A stretch of DNA of 64,000 bases from Plasmopara viticola (GCA_001695595.3 MBPM02000185.1:1-64000); one strand, 5' to 3'; positions 37,101 through 48,741 are shown, counted from the stretch's first letter. A program made the numbers and translations. The notes: a model not told the origin generated them from the sequence alone.

Positions 37101-40100
37101 GGTCCTGTCCGTACCGACAGAACCAAAATTATGACTCAATGAAGATCTATCAAGCGGTTTTGGGCAGCTATCACCTTTTGAGTCAACCCAGAGCTCGTGC
37201 CCCTTAAGCCACGATCAGCGTATACCTATCCATGTCAAGGACAAGAATTAACTCTGTACTGTCATTTTTTTATACTCGACAGTACAGAGTCATTCCTTGT
37301 CTTTCACATTACTTTTTGTACAGACAGTAATTTACCGCTGCAGATTGCATCTTGTAAGAGGCTAAGTTCTTTCGGTATATATCATTCACGTACACATCAC
37401 GACGACTTAGTGCTTTCTCCAAGACGCATCCCACCTCTACTGACGATCAGTGCTCCCCTTATGCTGACAAACTTAGAAAAATGACGGCTTCCATTGCTAA
37501 AGCGTCACCCCTTTTAGACGACTGTGTTGATAAATGGTGTGAAGGTAGACCAAGTACGCACTCGACTGCTTCGAGAGGGTGCTGCAGCGATGAAAAAACA
37601 GTTTATAGAGAGAGCCGTATATCCATAAAATGACGTGAATTAACAGCTTTACGTCCGATCCACTCGAGTCTGACATAGGCTCTATTGGGACAGAGAACAT
37701 CCTTTTTAGCAGCGGTTAAAAAAGAGCACACAATCCATATCTGTACCGAGAAGATCCGACAATGCGAACCTTCGGCAATGTGCTTGTCGACGCAAGTTGT
37801 GCAGTCCAAACTTTAATCTGTCTCATATTAGCAGGGTTAGAAGCTTTTTTAGCCAACAAATTCGTAAGACATACAATATGAATCCAATTCAGGTCATGTG
37901 ATTCTTAAACGCGGAGAAAAAAGCCGAAAGCGAGCGGTTGAGCCTCGACTATAATTGCAGCTGTATTGCTATGAGGAAACAGAAGGTCTACTCTACTATG
38001 ATGCCACTTTGGCAAAGCAAGCATAAATCGCTGCTCTGTACGACGAAGCCTGACGTTTAAAATAGTTTATAACGTACATGATGCCTCAATTTAAGTTTTT
38101 TTGACAAAAAACATATTTTTTGGTCCTAACGAATTTGACCCAATATGTACTAGTGGAGCGGATAAGTACTAAAGGATCGGGGAGACTTACCAAAGAGTCA
38201 GACGCGTATCTCACATGCCAATTCTTATCAGAACCTGCAAATACTGGCTGACTATTGAAAGTTCAGGAACCTTGACTGTATCTTTGGCTTACAGAAGACC
38301 AATGGCATAATTCCACCGAAGCAAACGATGCGTGTGACACTTGTTTCAACCTGTGGAAACTAGTTTATGGATGCGTGATATTGACATCATGGTTCTTCAA
38401 ATACGATGGTGTCGGGTAAATTACAGCTGCATTGTGACAAACGGTGCTTCGACTGCTTGCTGATGTCTTTGGTCGACCATCTATAGACAGATGATCAGAC
38501 GGAAAGAGTCAACTGTGTGCTGAAGGCCACCTCAGAGTATGTGCGCACAGGTACCGCATATGGGGGCAAAACAGGCGTCTATAAGTATAATTGCACTCAA
38601 CAATGCGGTTCTCTCGTCTGGCTTTGCGTCTTTTATAAACGAGCTAAGACGCTTGAGGCTTTTCAACGACCGAGTATTTGCTCCGGGCCATTACTTTGAG
38701 AATAAAGTTCTTACAAAATACTACACGATCTCGTCAAAAGTGATCTGTGAGGCATCGAATGCGATCACATCCATCCAAAGTAAAAAACACAAACACGCGA
38801 TTTTCTAGTTTATGATAACTCAACCTCTTAGAAAATGTATATTTTGTTTTTCGAAGCAATTAAAACATCGCTTCATCAAGCTTTTCATAGCATTGGTAAG
38901 GCATACACCATCAACCCCATCAAGACGATCTCGATGCACCAAAATAATGTGTCAGGTGGCCTGTAGAGTATTGAGATCCTCATCATTTTACATACGAGTC
39001 GTAAGGTATCCGCGTCATCTCTTCAAAGCACTGTGTCCCTGCTCGACCTTGTTGGCTAAACAAATACGGGTGGCCATGCAGTGACTGATAGTCCCTATCG
39101 CTACCGCCATGTTGGCCATGAGATTGAGGGCCAGTGTGTTTATAAAATTGTTTCCGCTTTGACGCCTTCCAAGTTTAAATACAAAAAATCATTTTTCCAC
39201 GCAGCTTGGATACCTTGCGCGCAACGGTTTGGTCCGGGAACGAATTTTACATGTCGTCGGTTCAGCCTCTGCAGTGCCAAACAGGCAGCAAAGACGGCTG
39301 CCGGTCGGTTGGGTCATTATGCGATGACCAATCCAGCTCTTGATAATTGCTCTACTCTACGCAAAGCTCTGGCACCCGTAAAGATGCTTTTGCTCCACCG
39401 AGCACTCTTTGTAGATGTACCGCCGGTTTCAAAAAGCAAGAAGCGCCGAGGAACACCGCTCTCGCCTTGGCCTTGCTAAATGTTTTGAGAGGGAATAGGT
39501 CCTGCGCAGCAGATTGAAATTCCTCTTAGAACTGGCTCTGGTAGTTAAGCCGCAGTTTTTTTTTTAAAAACCTGGACTTTATAGGGTCTATCTACTACGG
39601 TCATGTGAACCATAAATACCGAACCAATATTCCTTAATAACTAAGCTATTGTATCTTACATTGCCATATCATACTCAGTACAAAAGTGTAAAATTTCTTA
39701 CCCAGTATTCGTCCAAAATTTACTATTGTTAAACTTTAGTGGATGTATTCGCATCCGTTGCTGTACTGATTATGTTCAGCCAGCTTTTGGCAAAGTTCGA
39801 CAAATTTTTTCGTAAAAATTATTGTCTCGAACATAAATCCTGATGGAAAACGCTCTTTCACAAGCCTCTCTGCATTTTATTCTGGGGGCAGTTAGTTTCT
39901 AATAGGATGACGGAATTCTGAAATGGCGTGGTCTGTATATAGAAGTTTTAAAGCCCGCACGTCATGAGCCGCGAAATTGGGTGCAACCTCATCTATAGAA
40001 GGGTAAGTGGCTTATAAACGTGGCGCCTGTATGCACATACTCTGTCGTATGGCCTCTAGCGCACGGCTGACCCTTTCCGTCTGACCATCTCTCCGCAAGT

Positions 40101-41733
40101 TGACGGCTGTCGGTATCAGTATTGCCACAATTGAGCTGTAATTTGTGAGTCCTTACCCGACATTTTCGTGTCCGTAAGGCCATGGTGTTTAACTCGCGTA
40201 TCAGTAATAGCCTTAATCTTATAATTCGAGTTGTGTTGGCTAGGGCAAGTGTCACATGCATCATCTAACTTTGGTGGCACTATCCCCTTGTTGTCCGACA
40301 AGCCAGAGATACGATTGAGGCTTATAAGCTTAAATAGACCGCCGATACTAGCGCGTTAGGGCACTGAACCTGCATATAAGTCCCGAGTGCTGACTTTTTG
40401 AAAGGTCTTCTAGGGCTATACACCCAATTGTGCATGTTCAGTCAATATGCTGTAAAGAACGGGAAATTATATTTTTCTTAGTAAAAAAATGACTGCTAAT
40501 TTGAGCATTAATTTATTTAAGGAGCATGCTTGTCGTTCGAAACAACAGCACTGGATGGATCTGTCGAAAACACCCTATAATGGAACAGATCATCTTACCA
40601 CGCATGGCAATGTAACAGCTATCGCTGTATATCGTTAATTGGGTTGAATCTAGACCTTAACATCGTCGCCTGTGATGTAAAGACGCATAACTGACTTCGA
40701 CTGGCATTTAATCTATATGCATAAGATCACCTCGTAGTCTATCCCGCGCAAAAGCGCGTCAGCAAGCACAATGGATTTCCAAGCTTGCATTCAGCACGCG
40801 AATACTTGACGGCCATCCGTCCATTCTTTATATAAGTAAAGCGTGTCCGTCGTTCTTCTTCAAAATATTTGGTCTAAGCAGAACGCAAAGAGTATTGAGC
40901 TCAGAAGATGCACCAAGGGCTTTACCGTTGCGAGTTTTATGGCAAGTACCCCTCCTCAGCTTGCCCTGAAGCGGAATGACACTTTCTTAGCCGTATCTAT
41001 CGCGCAACCAATGGCATGATCAAAATCATTGCAAACGGCTTAATCTCGCTGGCATTGGACCATGCAGAAGTCGTTGCTTGAAAAGTCTTGATACTTTTCT
41101 CCTAGCACCAATCAATGTCATTTTTGATGCATAAAGCAAAGGCTTTGTAAGACCCGCGTAGTCAACACAAAACTTATTCAAAGAATTGGCTAGGCTATAC
41201 TCATTTTCCTAAGATCTTTTCGAGGCGGCGGCGTAGGCCGTTCAAGTGATCTTCACTACATCGGTGTCTGCGAAAAAAGTATGATTGCTCAAACATTAGC
41301 TTATGAGCTCAATCTCTACTATCGCTAATAAACACTGTCCGATGTATTATAAAATTTGTTGGAAAAAGTTGAGCTAGATGAGCTTGCTGAGCTGATAGAT
41401 TTCCTTCACAGCGGCTGCTAACGAGTATATTGCCAAAGTTATTTTGGGTAAAAGCCCGCAATGGTCATAATAATTGTGTGTCTGAGAGGTATAGCCCTTG
41501 GGGCACTGCTAAATACTCTTATAAACGATTACTAGGCGCACTATTAATATTCAACTGCCTCGTTTAATTTAATATTAAATGAAGAACTTTTTACAATGTA
41601 CATTCGAACAAATTATTGTGCAAAACGTCCTTCTTTGTAACCAGTTGAATGTGCAAGGAATGTGGCACACTTCAGTCTATTATAAGCATGAGCTTGTCGC
41701 AACTTTCAAGACAATTTTCGAGCCGAGAAGTCA
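34111..41733. other. Gene-poor spacer with relics
   Basis: No intact gene is supported. 36100-36440 partly resembles 4260-4520. 38990-39090 resembles 29040-29130. The longer frames at 34727-35071 and 39081-39479 show no domain, signal peptide or flanking structure that I recognise. Confidence 0.45.
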
Positions 41734-41913
41734 ATGAATTTTGCGAAGATTTTGATTACCGTATTTTGCTATTGTTTCTTTTTGGGCGACTTTGTGCCAA
41801 ACTCTTCAACAGGCGAAAGTATTGTCGGAGGTCCTGGCGTAGAGACCATTTTCATTGCAGATGCACCCTTGGATGCCGAAATTCTTTTTTGTGGTTGGCT
41901 TCGTCAACGTTGA
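41734..41913 (+). CDS. Possible small secreted protein (59 aa), perhaps truncated
   Basis: An ATG at 41734 opens a 59-codon frame starting MNFAKILITVFCYCFFLGDF, a plausible signal peptide, then SIVGGPGVETIFIADAPLD. The stretch 41800-41900 is GC-richer and more codon-like than its AT-rich surroundings. The frame ends at TGA at 41911. A one-base shift would continue for about 13 residues to a TAA near 41946, so the gene may be truncated or frameshifted. I recognise no family. It could equally be the first exon of a longer gene or a chance frame. Confidence 0.3.
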   Translation: MNFAKILITVFCYCFFLGDFVPNSSTGESIVGGPGVETIFIADAPLDAEILFCGWLRQR

Positions 41914-42960
41914 ATGACGTTGTCGCCTGGCACCCCTATTCACAGTAACGATCTGTTGCATCATTTTCACTAAAATATAATCGCTGGAGATATGTGCAAA
42001 TATTTACACAAATCCCAGTAAAAATGATGCAACAAATCGTAACATAACCTAAGACTTTTTTCTAAAAAAAATTCATGCAAAAAGGCAGGCACCAGATCGG
42101 TACTCAGCCGGTATGTATAATGAGATATTATAAAATCGATAATTTTGTCGCTAATTAAGAATCAGAGGTATGCGAAAAACGCATTTACTTATTACACAAG
42201 AACATTAAATACCTGGATCGTTGAGGTATATATTCTTAGTTAATTTCTCGACAATCACTATAAAAAAGGTTACAAGCAGACCTAGGCCAGGTCTTGCTGG
42301 CTCGTAACACTTTGATATTAACAAGCATTTCCCGTGGAAAACTTCCTGCGTGTGACCCGAATTCAATTTGTCACTTTTGTAGTCAATGATACTTCACGTA
42401 AAACGTTTTCCATAAATAACTAGAGGGCGCAAATATCTTTGGTTTGTACGGCGAACATTTTCATATTGGAGAACTAGAGTACAATTGGGAGTGATATCGC
42501 TACATAAGCTTGATCAATCCTCGTTGGCCAAATTCAATGATTAGCAACCGAAGTGAAAAAAAAATCAAAATGTCTCACTTATTCTGATACAATTGTGTGC
42601 TAATGATTGTAGCCTGACTTACAACTACTTGTAGGTACACCACATCAAATGTGTGTGGAAGCTCGCCTGTGCCAAGACGAACATGGAAACGCGCTGTTCC
42701 CCGTATGTTTTTGTTATGAAGATGGTTCGCTTCACCTCAACAAGAGACGCTATATGAGCGCTATAATGGTGGTCTACAGCGTAAGACATGCGCATATCGG
42801 TCATTATTGTACAAGCGTAGTTGCTTTTCCTCACGCTAATTGGTTAAATTTTGCACACTCCTTTCAGAAACCTTTATACATTCTATTTCCAAGTGATCTA
42901 ATACTACTTGCATTTTGTAATTGATGGACGTTCCATTGTCCGGTTAATAAATCAGGTGGT
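41914..42960. other. Spacer upstream of effector 1
   Basis: AT-rich, no gene recognised. This contains the distal promoter of effector 1. Confidence 0.4.
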
Positions 42961-43025
42961 AAAGTGGTCTACCCCACTTTGTATCCTTGAGGTCGCCCAT
43001 AAAACAACACTTATCAATTGACACC
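42961..43025 (+). promoter_or_regulatory. Conserved proximal upstream block of effector 1
   Basis: AAAGTGGTCTACCCCACTTTGT at 42961 and ATTGACACC directly before the ATG recur upstream of effector 2 (46704-46764) and effector 3 (56194-56255). Conservation of a noncoding block next to the start suggests core promoter or 5' UTR function, or simply recent shared ancestry. Confidence 0.45.
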
Positions 43026-44165
43026 ATGCGATTTCGTTGCTTGAAGTTGGCCCTTCTGGCTGGTGCTCTTGCTGCCAATACCCCCGCTGACTCGGCGATG
43101 CTACTTGGGACAAATTCGGATATTTACGAACACGATAATGTTCTTGTACCAAGGGCCAACAGAACGCAGGAGCTGATAGGCGTTGACGACGAAGAAAGGA
43201 ATGAACTTACGTTCGCACTGTTTGCAAGAAGCATTCTGATGAGCAACAAAAACGAGTATGAGCTTATTGAAGAAAATGCAATCAGCAATGTGTTAGAATT
43301 GGTAAAGCAGAGAGTGTCTGCAAGTCAGATTCTTAGCGACGAAGAAGTGAATGCCGTGTCGGGTGACCTCTTGGCCAATAAGGCCTGGGTAAAGTGGGCC
43401 TATTTCGTTTTTGTATCACATGGATCGACGGTTAAACGTAATGCCTACGAAGCTATCATCGCGGCCATGTTGGCCAAATGTGACTACTCGGCATTGACTA
43501 AAAAGTTGTTGGATGCTGCAAAGTATCCGACTTCGGAAGCCTTCGTCAATGAACTTGTACAGGTGTTGATTGCCCAGAGATTTGAGCGTAATCTTCAGCC
43601 AGACATTCTCTTGAAGTTGCTGAGGATTGACTTAAAAATGGACAACTTGTTTGAAAGCGAGCAACTCCTGATGTTTTTCAACTACATGAGCGTACAGTTC
43701 GGGCAGCAAATCGAGGTTATTCGTCTTGTTTTTGAACTTAAAGTCTTCGAGAAATGTTTTGAGCCGGCCGATTTTCTTAAGATGCTGACTTCGCCGAGCA
43801 ATGCTGAGAATCACAGAAGCATTATGTATCTGACGATGCTCAAGACAGTTTGGCTGAATAAGAAGAAGGTGCCGTCTGAGATCGTATTCATGCTGAAGCC
43901 TGACAGAGAACAAGATTATCTCTTTCTCAATTATGAGGCAAACAAAGCAGCTATAGAATTTTGGCTGGACTACTGGAAGAGCTTTTGTAACAAGTATCAC
44001 GATTACCACGAGACTTTGATGGAGATGCTCACGAATGGTCTGTGGCCGAGAGTAAACGTAGTACTAGAAGCGGCAAAGAATGCAAACGATGGAACAACGA
44101 GATCCTTAGCACGTTCGATTGAGAGCGGACATTATCCCCAAGAGCTGTCACGAGATGAAAATTAG
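43026..44165 (+). CDS. Secreted effector paralogue 1 (379 aa), degenerate RxLR plus EER
   Basis: The ATG at 43026 (not the earlier in-frame codon at 42987) gives a signal peptide MRFRCLKLALLAGALA, cut probably near ADSA at residues 21-24. RANR at 43-46 stands where RxLR is expected, with Asn in place of Leu. DDEER follows at 54-58. The body is helical, with LWY-like segments: NKAWVKWAYFVFVS, LQPDILLKLLRIDLKMDNLF with LLMFFNYM, and VPSEIVFMLKP with FWLDYWKSF. RxLR-EER proteins are translocated into plant cells; the degenerate form is common in downy mildews. It is intronless and the first of three tandem paralogues. It shares its N-terminal body more closely with effector 3 than with effector 2. 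The host target is unknown. Confidence 0.85.
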   Translation: MRFRCLKLALLAGALAANTPADSAMLLGTNSDIYEHDNVLVPRANRTQELIGVDDEERNELTFALFARSILMSNKNEYELIEENAISNVLELVKQRVSASQILSDEEVNAVSGDLLANKAWVKWAYFVFVSHGSTVKRNAYEAIIAAMLAKCDYSALTKKLLDAAKYPTSEAFVNELVQVLIAQRFERNLQPDILLKLLRIDLKMDNLFESEQLLMFFNYMSVQFGQQIEVIRLVFELKVFEKCFEPADFLKMLTSPSNAENHRSIMYLTMLKTVWLNKKKVPSEIVFMLKPDREQDYLFLNYEANKAAIEFWLDYWKSFCNKYHDYHETLMEMLTNGLWPRVNVVLEAAKNANDGTTRSLARSIESGHYPQELSRDEN

Positions 44166-44404
44166 GCAACGACTCTTGTCCGGGAAAGCTTTATTCGCGT
44201 TCACCTTGGCTTGCTTTGCATAAATACACGATATAATAAATCATTCTATCTGTTTCACGATTTCGTTTGAAAATGTGCTTTCGCATTTGAATGGCAGCGA
44301 ATACCCAATTTTTTTTCAAAAGTCAGACTTTTTTGTATACTTCGGAACAGAATTGTGTTCTGACACTTAATAGTTTGCGACGATAAGAATTGTATCAATA
44401 TTTT

Positions 44405-44730
44405 ATATTGTATTGTATTGTATTACGTTATCGCGTTGCCAAGTTATGCACGTGCTACGCTCAGTCTGGCTAGTCCACGGCATAGAGTGGAGTCCGCATA
44501 CGTCGGGTCTCGTTCGGCGGGCAGTGCAGCCAGCACCGAGGCCGTAAGGGTCTTCCATTATTTTGTTTAGCTCTGACTTGGTAAGAGCCCAGATGACGCC
44601 CTGGTGCTGGAGACCGTCGCGTTGAGGGTGAGACTCGTTAGAGACCTGCAGATGCCCGAGAGCACCTGCCCGAAGCGCGCGAGCATTTAGCCCCCGCGCT
44701 TGGAAGGAGGGCGTCACCCCAACCTTTTCC
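44405..44730 (-). mobile_element. Short LINE-derived element, copy E, in the 3' flank of effector 1
   Basis: It is the reverse complement of the same three-part ~320-bp element; its 5' end GGAAAAGG is at 44730. The 3' tail is a repeated ACAAT-type microsatellite (44405-44424). The 3' flank of effector 2 (48095-48140) is the paralogous empty site. A ~30-bp near-repeat beginning TTGCGA occurs at 44375-44404 and again at 44765-44794 (three differences), although 34 extra bases separate the second copy from the element end. The insertion is younger than the effector duplication. Confidence 0.8.
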
Positions 44731-45639
44731 AAACATATTTCAATATTTTGTTGAACGTATTTAATTGCGACAATAAAAATTGTATAAATATTTTGTTGTC
44801 TATTGTGGCGTATTTATTGACTTCAGATTTGGCAAATAATATCATGCGAGGTCTTTCTCAAAAGATCCCACCAGTCGTATCATTTCCACATACGCTAAGT
44901 CAAGGTCTATCACTGTGCGCACCAGATTGGACAATGTCTGGTGCTAAAAATCGATGCTTTTAAGGTCTAACAATACAAAAATTAACAACGACTCGACACT
45001 TTTTTAGATATGCAGTGCGCAAACACGATAACCACTATATGATCTGCCTGCCACTGCTTCTCTATTACGATACAAAAAAGTCCAGAAATTTTGTTTCAGA
45101 GCTTCCCAGTAGAGACGTTACAAATAAACACAACAATCGAAAGCATTTCAAAGATGAAGATCTGTTCTTTTCGCTGATAAAGAAAGGATCATGTACAAAT
45201 GAGCAAAAAATATCACCAACTATAAGTTCCGCGCTAGTTGCAAGCTAAACGACAAAGATTTGACCTCTTGTCCTGGCACTGTGTCAATGTCTTGTGCGAT
45301 CTCATCATACCGATTACAGAGTATTTTCTCTCACCACGTTTGATGTATCGAGAAAGAACATGAAGTACACATTATTTTAAATATCGAACTTCTATCCAAC
45401 ATTAATCAAATAAACGCCACATAAACGATAACAAATTGGTGCTCCGATTTTGGTATTGTGGATTCATGATAGTATATTAATACTAACCGTTGCATCAATC
45501 CAAGCTTTTGTGGTAAAACTGACCATTTAAAATGAGCCACTTCTTATTTCATTATGCGAATCATCTCAAAATCAAACGTTAAGCCTCGTTTTTGCCAAGC
45601 TATTTGTACTAATCTGCACGAAATGGCGCACAAAAGACA
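44731..45639. other. Spacer between effector 1 and SAC3 pseudogene 1 (duplication unit)
   Basis: No gene. The sequence is homologous to 48150-48320 plus 54240-54900 (interrupted there by the Mutator-like element), and weakly to 57630-58230 after effector 3. It is part of the tandem duplication unit. Confidence 0.6.
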
Positions 45640-46290
45640 TCTTCACCTTCGCCGCGGCAAGGGCACTGCGCCAACTTCAATAGGTTCACCTTCCTAGTCT
45701 ATATCACTTCAGCATACACCAATACGAGGGAAATGCCACGCTTTCTGTCCCGATCGCCACGCTTTTGTCCCGTAAAAGGAAAAGCGAATCGTGTTCAAAC
45801 TCAAGAGCTAAGTCGCTCTGAGTGCTTCAGATATCGTCGTGCTGCTGCTGGTCGGGATGTTTACGAAACCTCAAATGTCCGACCGATGCCCGTACTGCTC
45901 CAAACGCTACGTTACTTGTTCACGACGGTACTTCTCTGGCCACAAAGTGGTGGGAGAATCGTCAATCGGTCCAAATTGTCGCTGTTTGTCATTTTATTAA
46001 TGACCGGATGCGCAGCGTAAGACAAGACTTTACAGTTTGGGTATGGGTATGATGGAAGTATCCGAAAGAATTTTTCTGACGCTCGATGGTGTTGATGAAT
46101 GCAGCCGCCCATCCTTGGCAGAAAAATGTGAATTAACTTTGTGAATGCATTGCTACCACAATTTATCTGTGTATCAATGTTTGCAGCCTTTTTCGCAACA
46201 GCACGATTACAGAGAGTAGCTCTAATAGTAATAACTTTAATTATCGCGCCTGCAGAATGTCTGTCGCCATCCAGTGGTGGCAAGTTTGTT
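45640..46290 (+). pseudogene. SAC3 pseudogene 1 (duplicated 5' part)
   Basis: Homologous to the intact SAC3-domain gene at 58948-60288, covering the start (CGCCGCGGCAAGGGCAC), most of exon 1, the intron (GTATGGGTATG) and a diverging part of exon 2. It carries a 21-bp tandem duplication (GCCACGCTTT at 45735 and 45756), a deletion between the two SAC3 blocks (after the GAGTGC at about 45820) and frame changes. Peptides such as YRRAAAGRDVYETS and LLQTLRYLFTTVL still show. It cannot make the full protein. It came along when the neighbouring effector was duplicated. Confidence 0.8.
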
Positions 46291-46703
46291 TACAACAAGT
46301 ACTCGTCAAGGTGCATGGGAAGCAGCGCATTTTATCTCTAGTGAGCTTCCACACGAACCTAAAGTGTGTGTACTAACCAGAAGTCATATTTGATGAGCAT
46401 TTAAGGACGTGGGACAAAAGAACTACCTTAGAGGAGTGTGTGGCCATGTCGCTCGCTATTAACAAAAGAAGAAAAGTCATGTTAAATGAATCGGTCCATA
46501 AACTTCGAGAGTACTAACAAAGCACGTAAACTTGCCCTTCAGTGACTTTGACTAAAATTCCAGCAAGTGAACTTTATCATGATTCTCGCACGCATGTCGG
46601 GCATCTTTTGATAGCATTCTGTTGCCCATTACATCGAAACGCGTTTTGTAATATGTTGATTCTATAGCAAATTGATGGACTCGGTACATATTAATTAGGA
46701 AGT

Positions 46704-46764
46704 GAAGTGGTCCACCCAGCTTTGCATCTTTAAGGTCCGTATACATCACTTGCAAATTGACACC
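46704..46764 (+). promoter_or_regulatory. Conserved proximal upstream block of effector 2
   Basis: GAAGTGGTCCACCCAGCTTTG and ATTGACACC before the ATG correspond to the blocks upstream of effectors 1 and 3. Confidence 0.45.
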
Positions 46765-47919
46765 ATGCGATTTCGCTACTCAAAACTGGCACTTGTGGCT
46801 GGTGCTCTTGCTGCAAACGCTCCCGCTGACTCGGCGAGGCAACTTGTGACAAATTCGTACATTGCTAATTCCGAAAATGCTCCTGCACTAAGGGCAACCA
46901 GAACCCAAAATTTGACTGGCGTTGACGAAGAAGAAAGGGACGAATATACGTTTACACATTTTGCAAGAAACATTCTGATGAGCAACAACAAAAAGTTTGA
47001 CCTTATTGACAAATACGCAATCGGCGATGTGTCGAAACTGGTGAGGCAGGGAGCGCCTGCTAGTCATATTCTCAGCGATGAAGAATTGAAGGCCGTGTCG
47101 GGTGACCTCTTGGCCAACAAGGCCTGGGTAAAGTGGGCCTATTTTATTTTCGTATCACGTAGATCGACGGTTACACATAAGGTTTACGAAGCAATCATCG
47201 CGGCCATGTTGGCCAAATCTGACTACGCGGCATTAACACAAAAGTTGTTGGATGCAGCAAAGTATCCGAAATCGGAAGCATTCGTCAATGAAATTATACA
47301 GGTGTTGATTGCCCAGAGATTCGAACGTAAACTCCAGCCAGACATCCTCTTAAAGCTGCTGAGGATTGACTTAAAAATGGACAACTTGTTTGAAAGCGAG
47401 CAACTCCTGATGTTTTTCAACTACATGAACGTTCGGTTCGGACAGCAGTCCGAGGTCGATAGCTATTTTATTGAACTCAAAGTCTTCGAGAAATGTTTTG
47501 AGGCGGCTGATTTCCTCAAGATGCTGACTTCGCCGAGCAATGCTAAGAACTACAGAAGCATGATGTATTTGATGACGATAAAGCAGGTTTGGCTAAATAA
47601 GAAGAAGCTTCCATCCGAGATCGTATTCATGCTGAAGCCTGACAAGGACCAAGATTTTCTCTTTCTCAATTTCGAGGCAAGCAGAGCAGCTATAAATTTT
47701 TGGCTGGACTACTGGAGGAGCTTTTGTAACGAGTATCATGATTACCACGAGACGTTGATGGAGATGCTTACAAACGGTCTGTGGCCGAGAGCAAACTTAG
47801 TACTGGAAGCGGCAAAAAATGCAAACGATGAAACTACGAGGTCCTTTGCACGTTCGATCGAGAGCGGACATAATCTTCTAGGGCCGTCCCGCGATGTTTC
47901 ACGACGACTTGAAGGTTAG
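46765..47919 (+). CDS. Secreted effector paralogue 2 (384 aa), degenerate RxLR plus EER
   Basis: The ATG at 46765 gives a signal peptide MRFRYSKLALVAGALAANAPADSA. RATR at residues 43-46 replaces RxLR, and DEEER follows at 54-58. The body has the same helical LWY-like segments as effectors 1 and 3 (NKAWVKWAYFIFVS, LQPDILLKLLRIDLKMDNLF, LPSEIVFMLKP with FWLDYWRSF). Residues 70-100 (KKFDLIDKYAIGDVSKLV) differ markedly from the other two, while the C-terminal end (DETTRSFARSIESGHN) matches effector 3, so the similarity is mosaic. It is intronless, flanked on the left by SAC3 pseudogene 1 and on the right by a Mutator-like element 400 bp downstream. Likely a host-translocated virulence protein; target unknown. 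Confidence 0.85.
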   Translation: MRFRYSKLALVAGALAANAPADSARQLVTNSYIANSENAPALRATRTQNLTGVDEEERDEYTFTHFARNILMSNNKKFDLIDKYAIGDVSKLVRQGAPASHILSDEELKAVSGDLLANKAWVKWAYFIFVSRRSTVTHKVYEAIIAAMLAKSDYAALTQKLLDAAKYPKSEAFVNEIIQVLIAQRFERKLQPDILLKLLRIDLKMDNLFESEQLLMFFNYMNVRFGQQSEVDSYFIELKVFEKCFEAADFLKMLTSPSNAKNYRSMMYLMTIKQVWLNKKKLPSEIVFMLKPDKDQDFLFLNFEASRAAINFWLDYWRSFCNEYHDYHETLMEMLTNGLWPRANLVLEAAKNANDETTRSFARSIESGHNLLGPSRDVSRRLEG

Positions 47920-48329
47920 ACAATGACTTTCGTCCGTGAAAGCTGAACGGTAATTTTGGCTAGCTTTGCGTAACGACACATTGTCATGGAACATTCATAC
48001 TGTTCTTCTCGTTTCCACGATTTCGTTAAGGAGTGTGCTGTTGCGTTTAAAAGTCAGACTTTTTTGTATACTTCGGATCCGATAGTCTAGGATTGACACT
48101 TGATAGATTGCGACAATAAATATTGTATAATTATTTTGTTGTCTATCGTGACGTTTCCAATGACTAAAGATTTGGCAATTAGTATCATTCTTTGCTCTCT
48201 TAAGAGACCACACCAGTCGTATCCTTTCTACATACGCTAAGTATAGGTCTATCACTGTGACGCAACGTTAATGATTGGACAATGACTGGTGCTAAAGATT
48301 GATGCTTTTAAGCAATACAATAATTAGTG

Positions 48330-48500
48330 GGGAACCGTTAAACTGCCGGTACCCTTTTGGTAACCTGCCGGTACCCCTTGATTTTAGCCAATAAGATTAA
48401 ACTAAATCAGCACTTTATCTAACACAGTGCTTTTTCAACCAATTAAATAGAAAGCAATACCCATCCGGTACCCCTTTTTGTCAACTGCCTTGTTTTTTAA
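48330..48500 (+). repeat. Left terminal inverted repeat of the Mutator-like element
   Basis: It starts GGGAACCGTTAAAC and pairs with 54070-54230 in inverted orientation. The left copy holds extra CCGGTACCC motifs near 48350 and 48370 that are absent from the right copy. Confidence 0.75.
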
Positions 48501-48524
48501 AAAATAACTCCTACTCACCTCTTC

Positions 48525-48597
48525 TCAATATTACTCTTTTCAACATCACTCTTCTCAATATCACTCTACTCGCACTCTACTTCTCGCAATAAACACC
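48525..48597 (+). repeat. Short TTCTCAATATCACTC-type repeats before the transposase-like start
   Basis: Three or four imperfect ~15-bp units (CTTCTCAATATTACTC, TTTTCAACATCACTC, CTTCTCAATATCACTC) sit directly upstream of the ATG at 48598. They probably belong to the transposon's promoter or 5' UTR. Confidence 0.55.
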
Positions 48598-48741
48598 ATG
48601 CAACCCCCTAGAGAGCTCTCGTACAGCACTCTGGAAGAGGCAAAGTCGGCGGTTCTCATGCACGCGCGCGCCCAAGGTTATGAGCTTTGTTTTAGCTGTT
48701 TATATCTGTTCCATTTCGTCCCGATCGTTCAATTAGAATAG
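48598..48741 (+). pseudogene. N-terminal piece resembling a Mutator-type transposase (47 codons)
   Basis: The ATG opens LSYSTLEEAKSAVLMHARAQGYEL, which resembles the region ahead of the zinc-binding fold in Mutator/FAR1-like transposases (a bias toward -E-A---V--HA---GYE-). The frame ends at TAG after 47 codons, and no catalytic region follows. The identification rests on a short match and on the element's ends. Confidence 0.45.
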
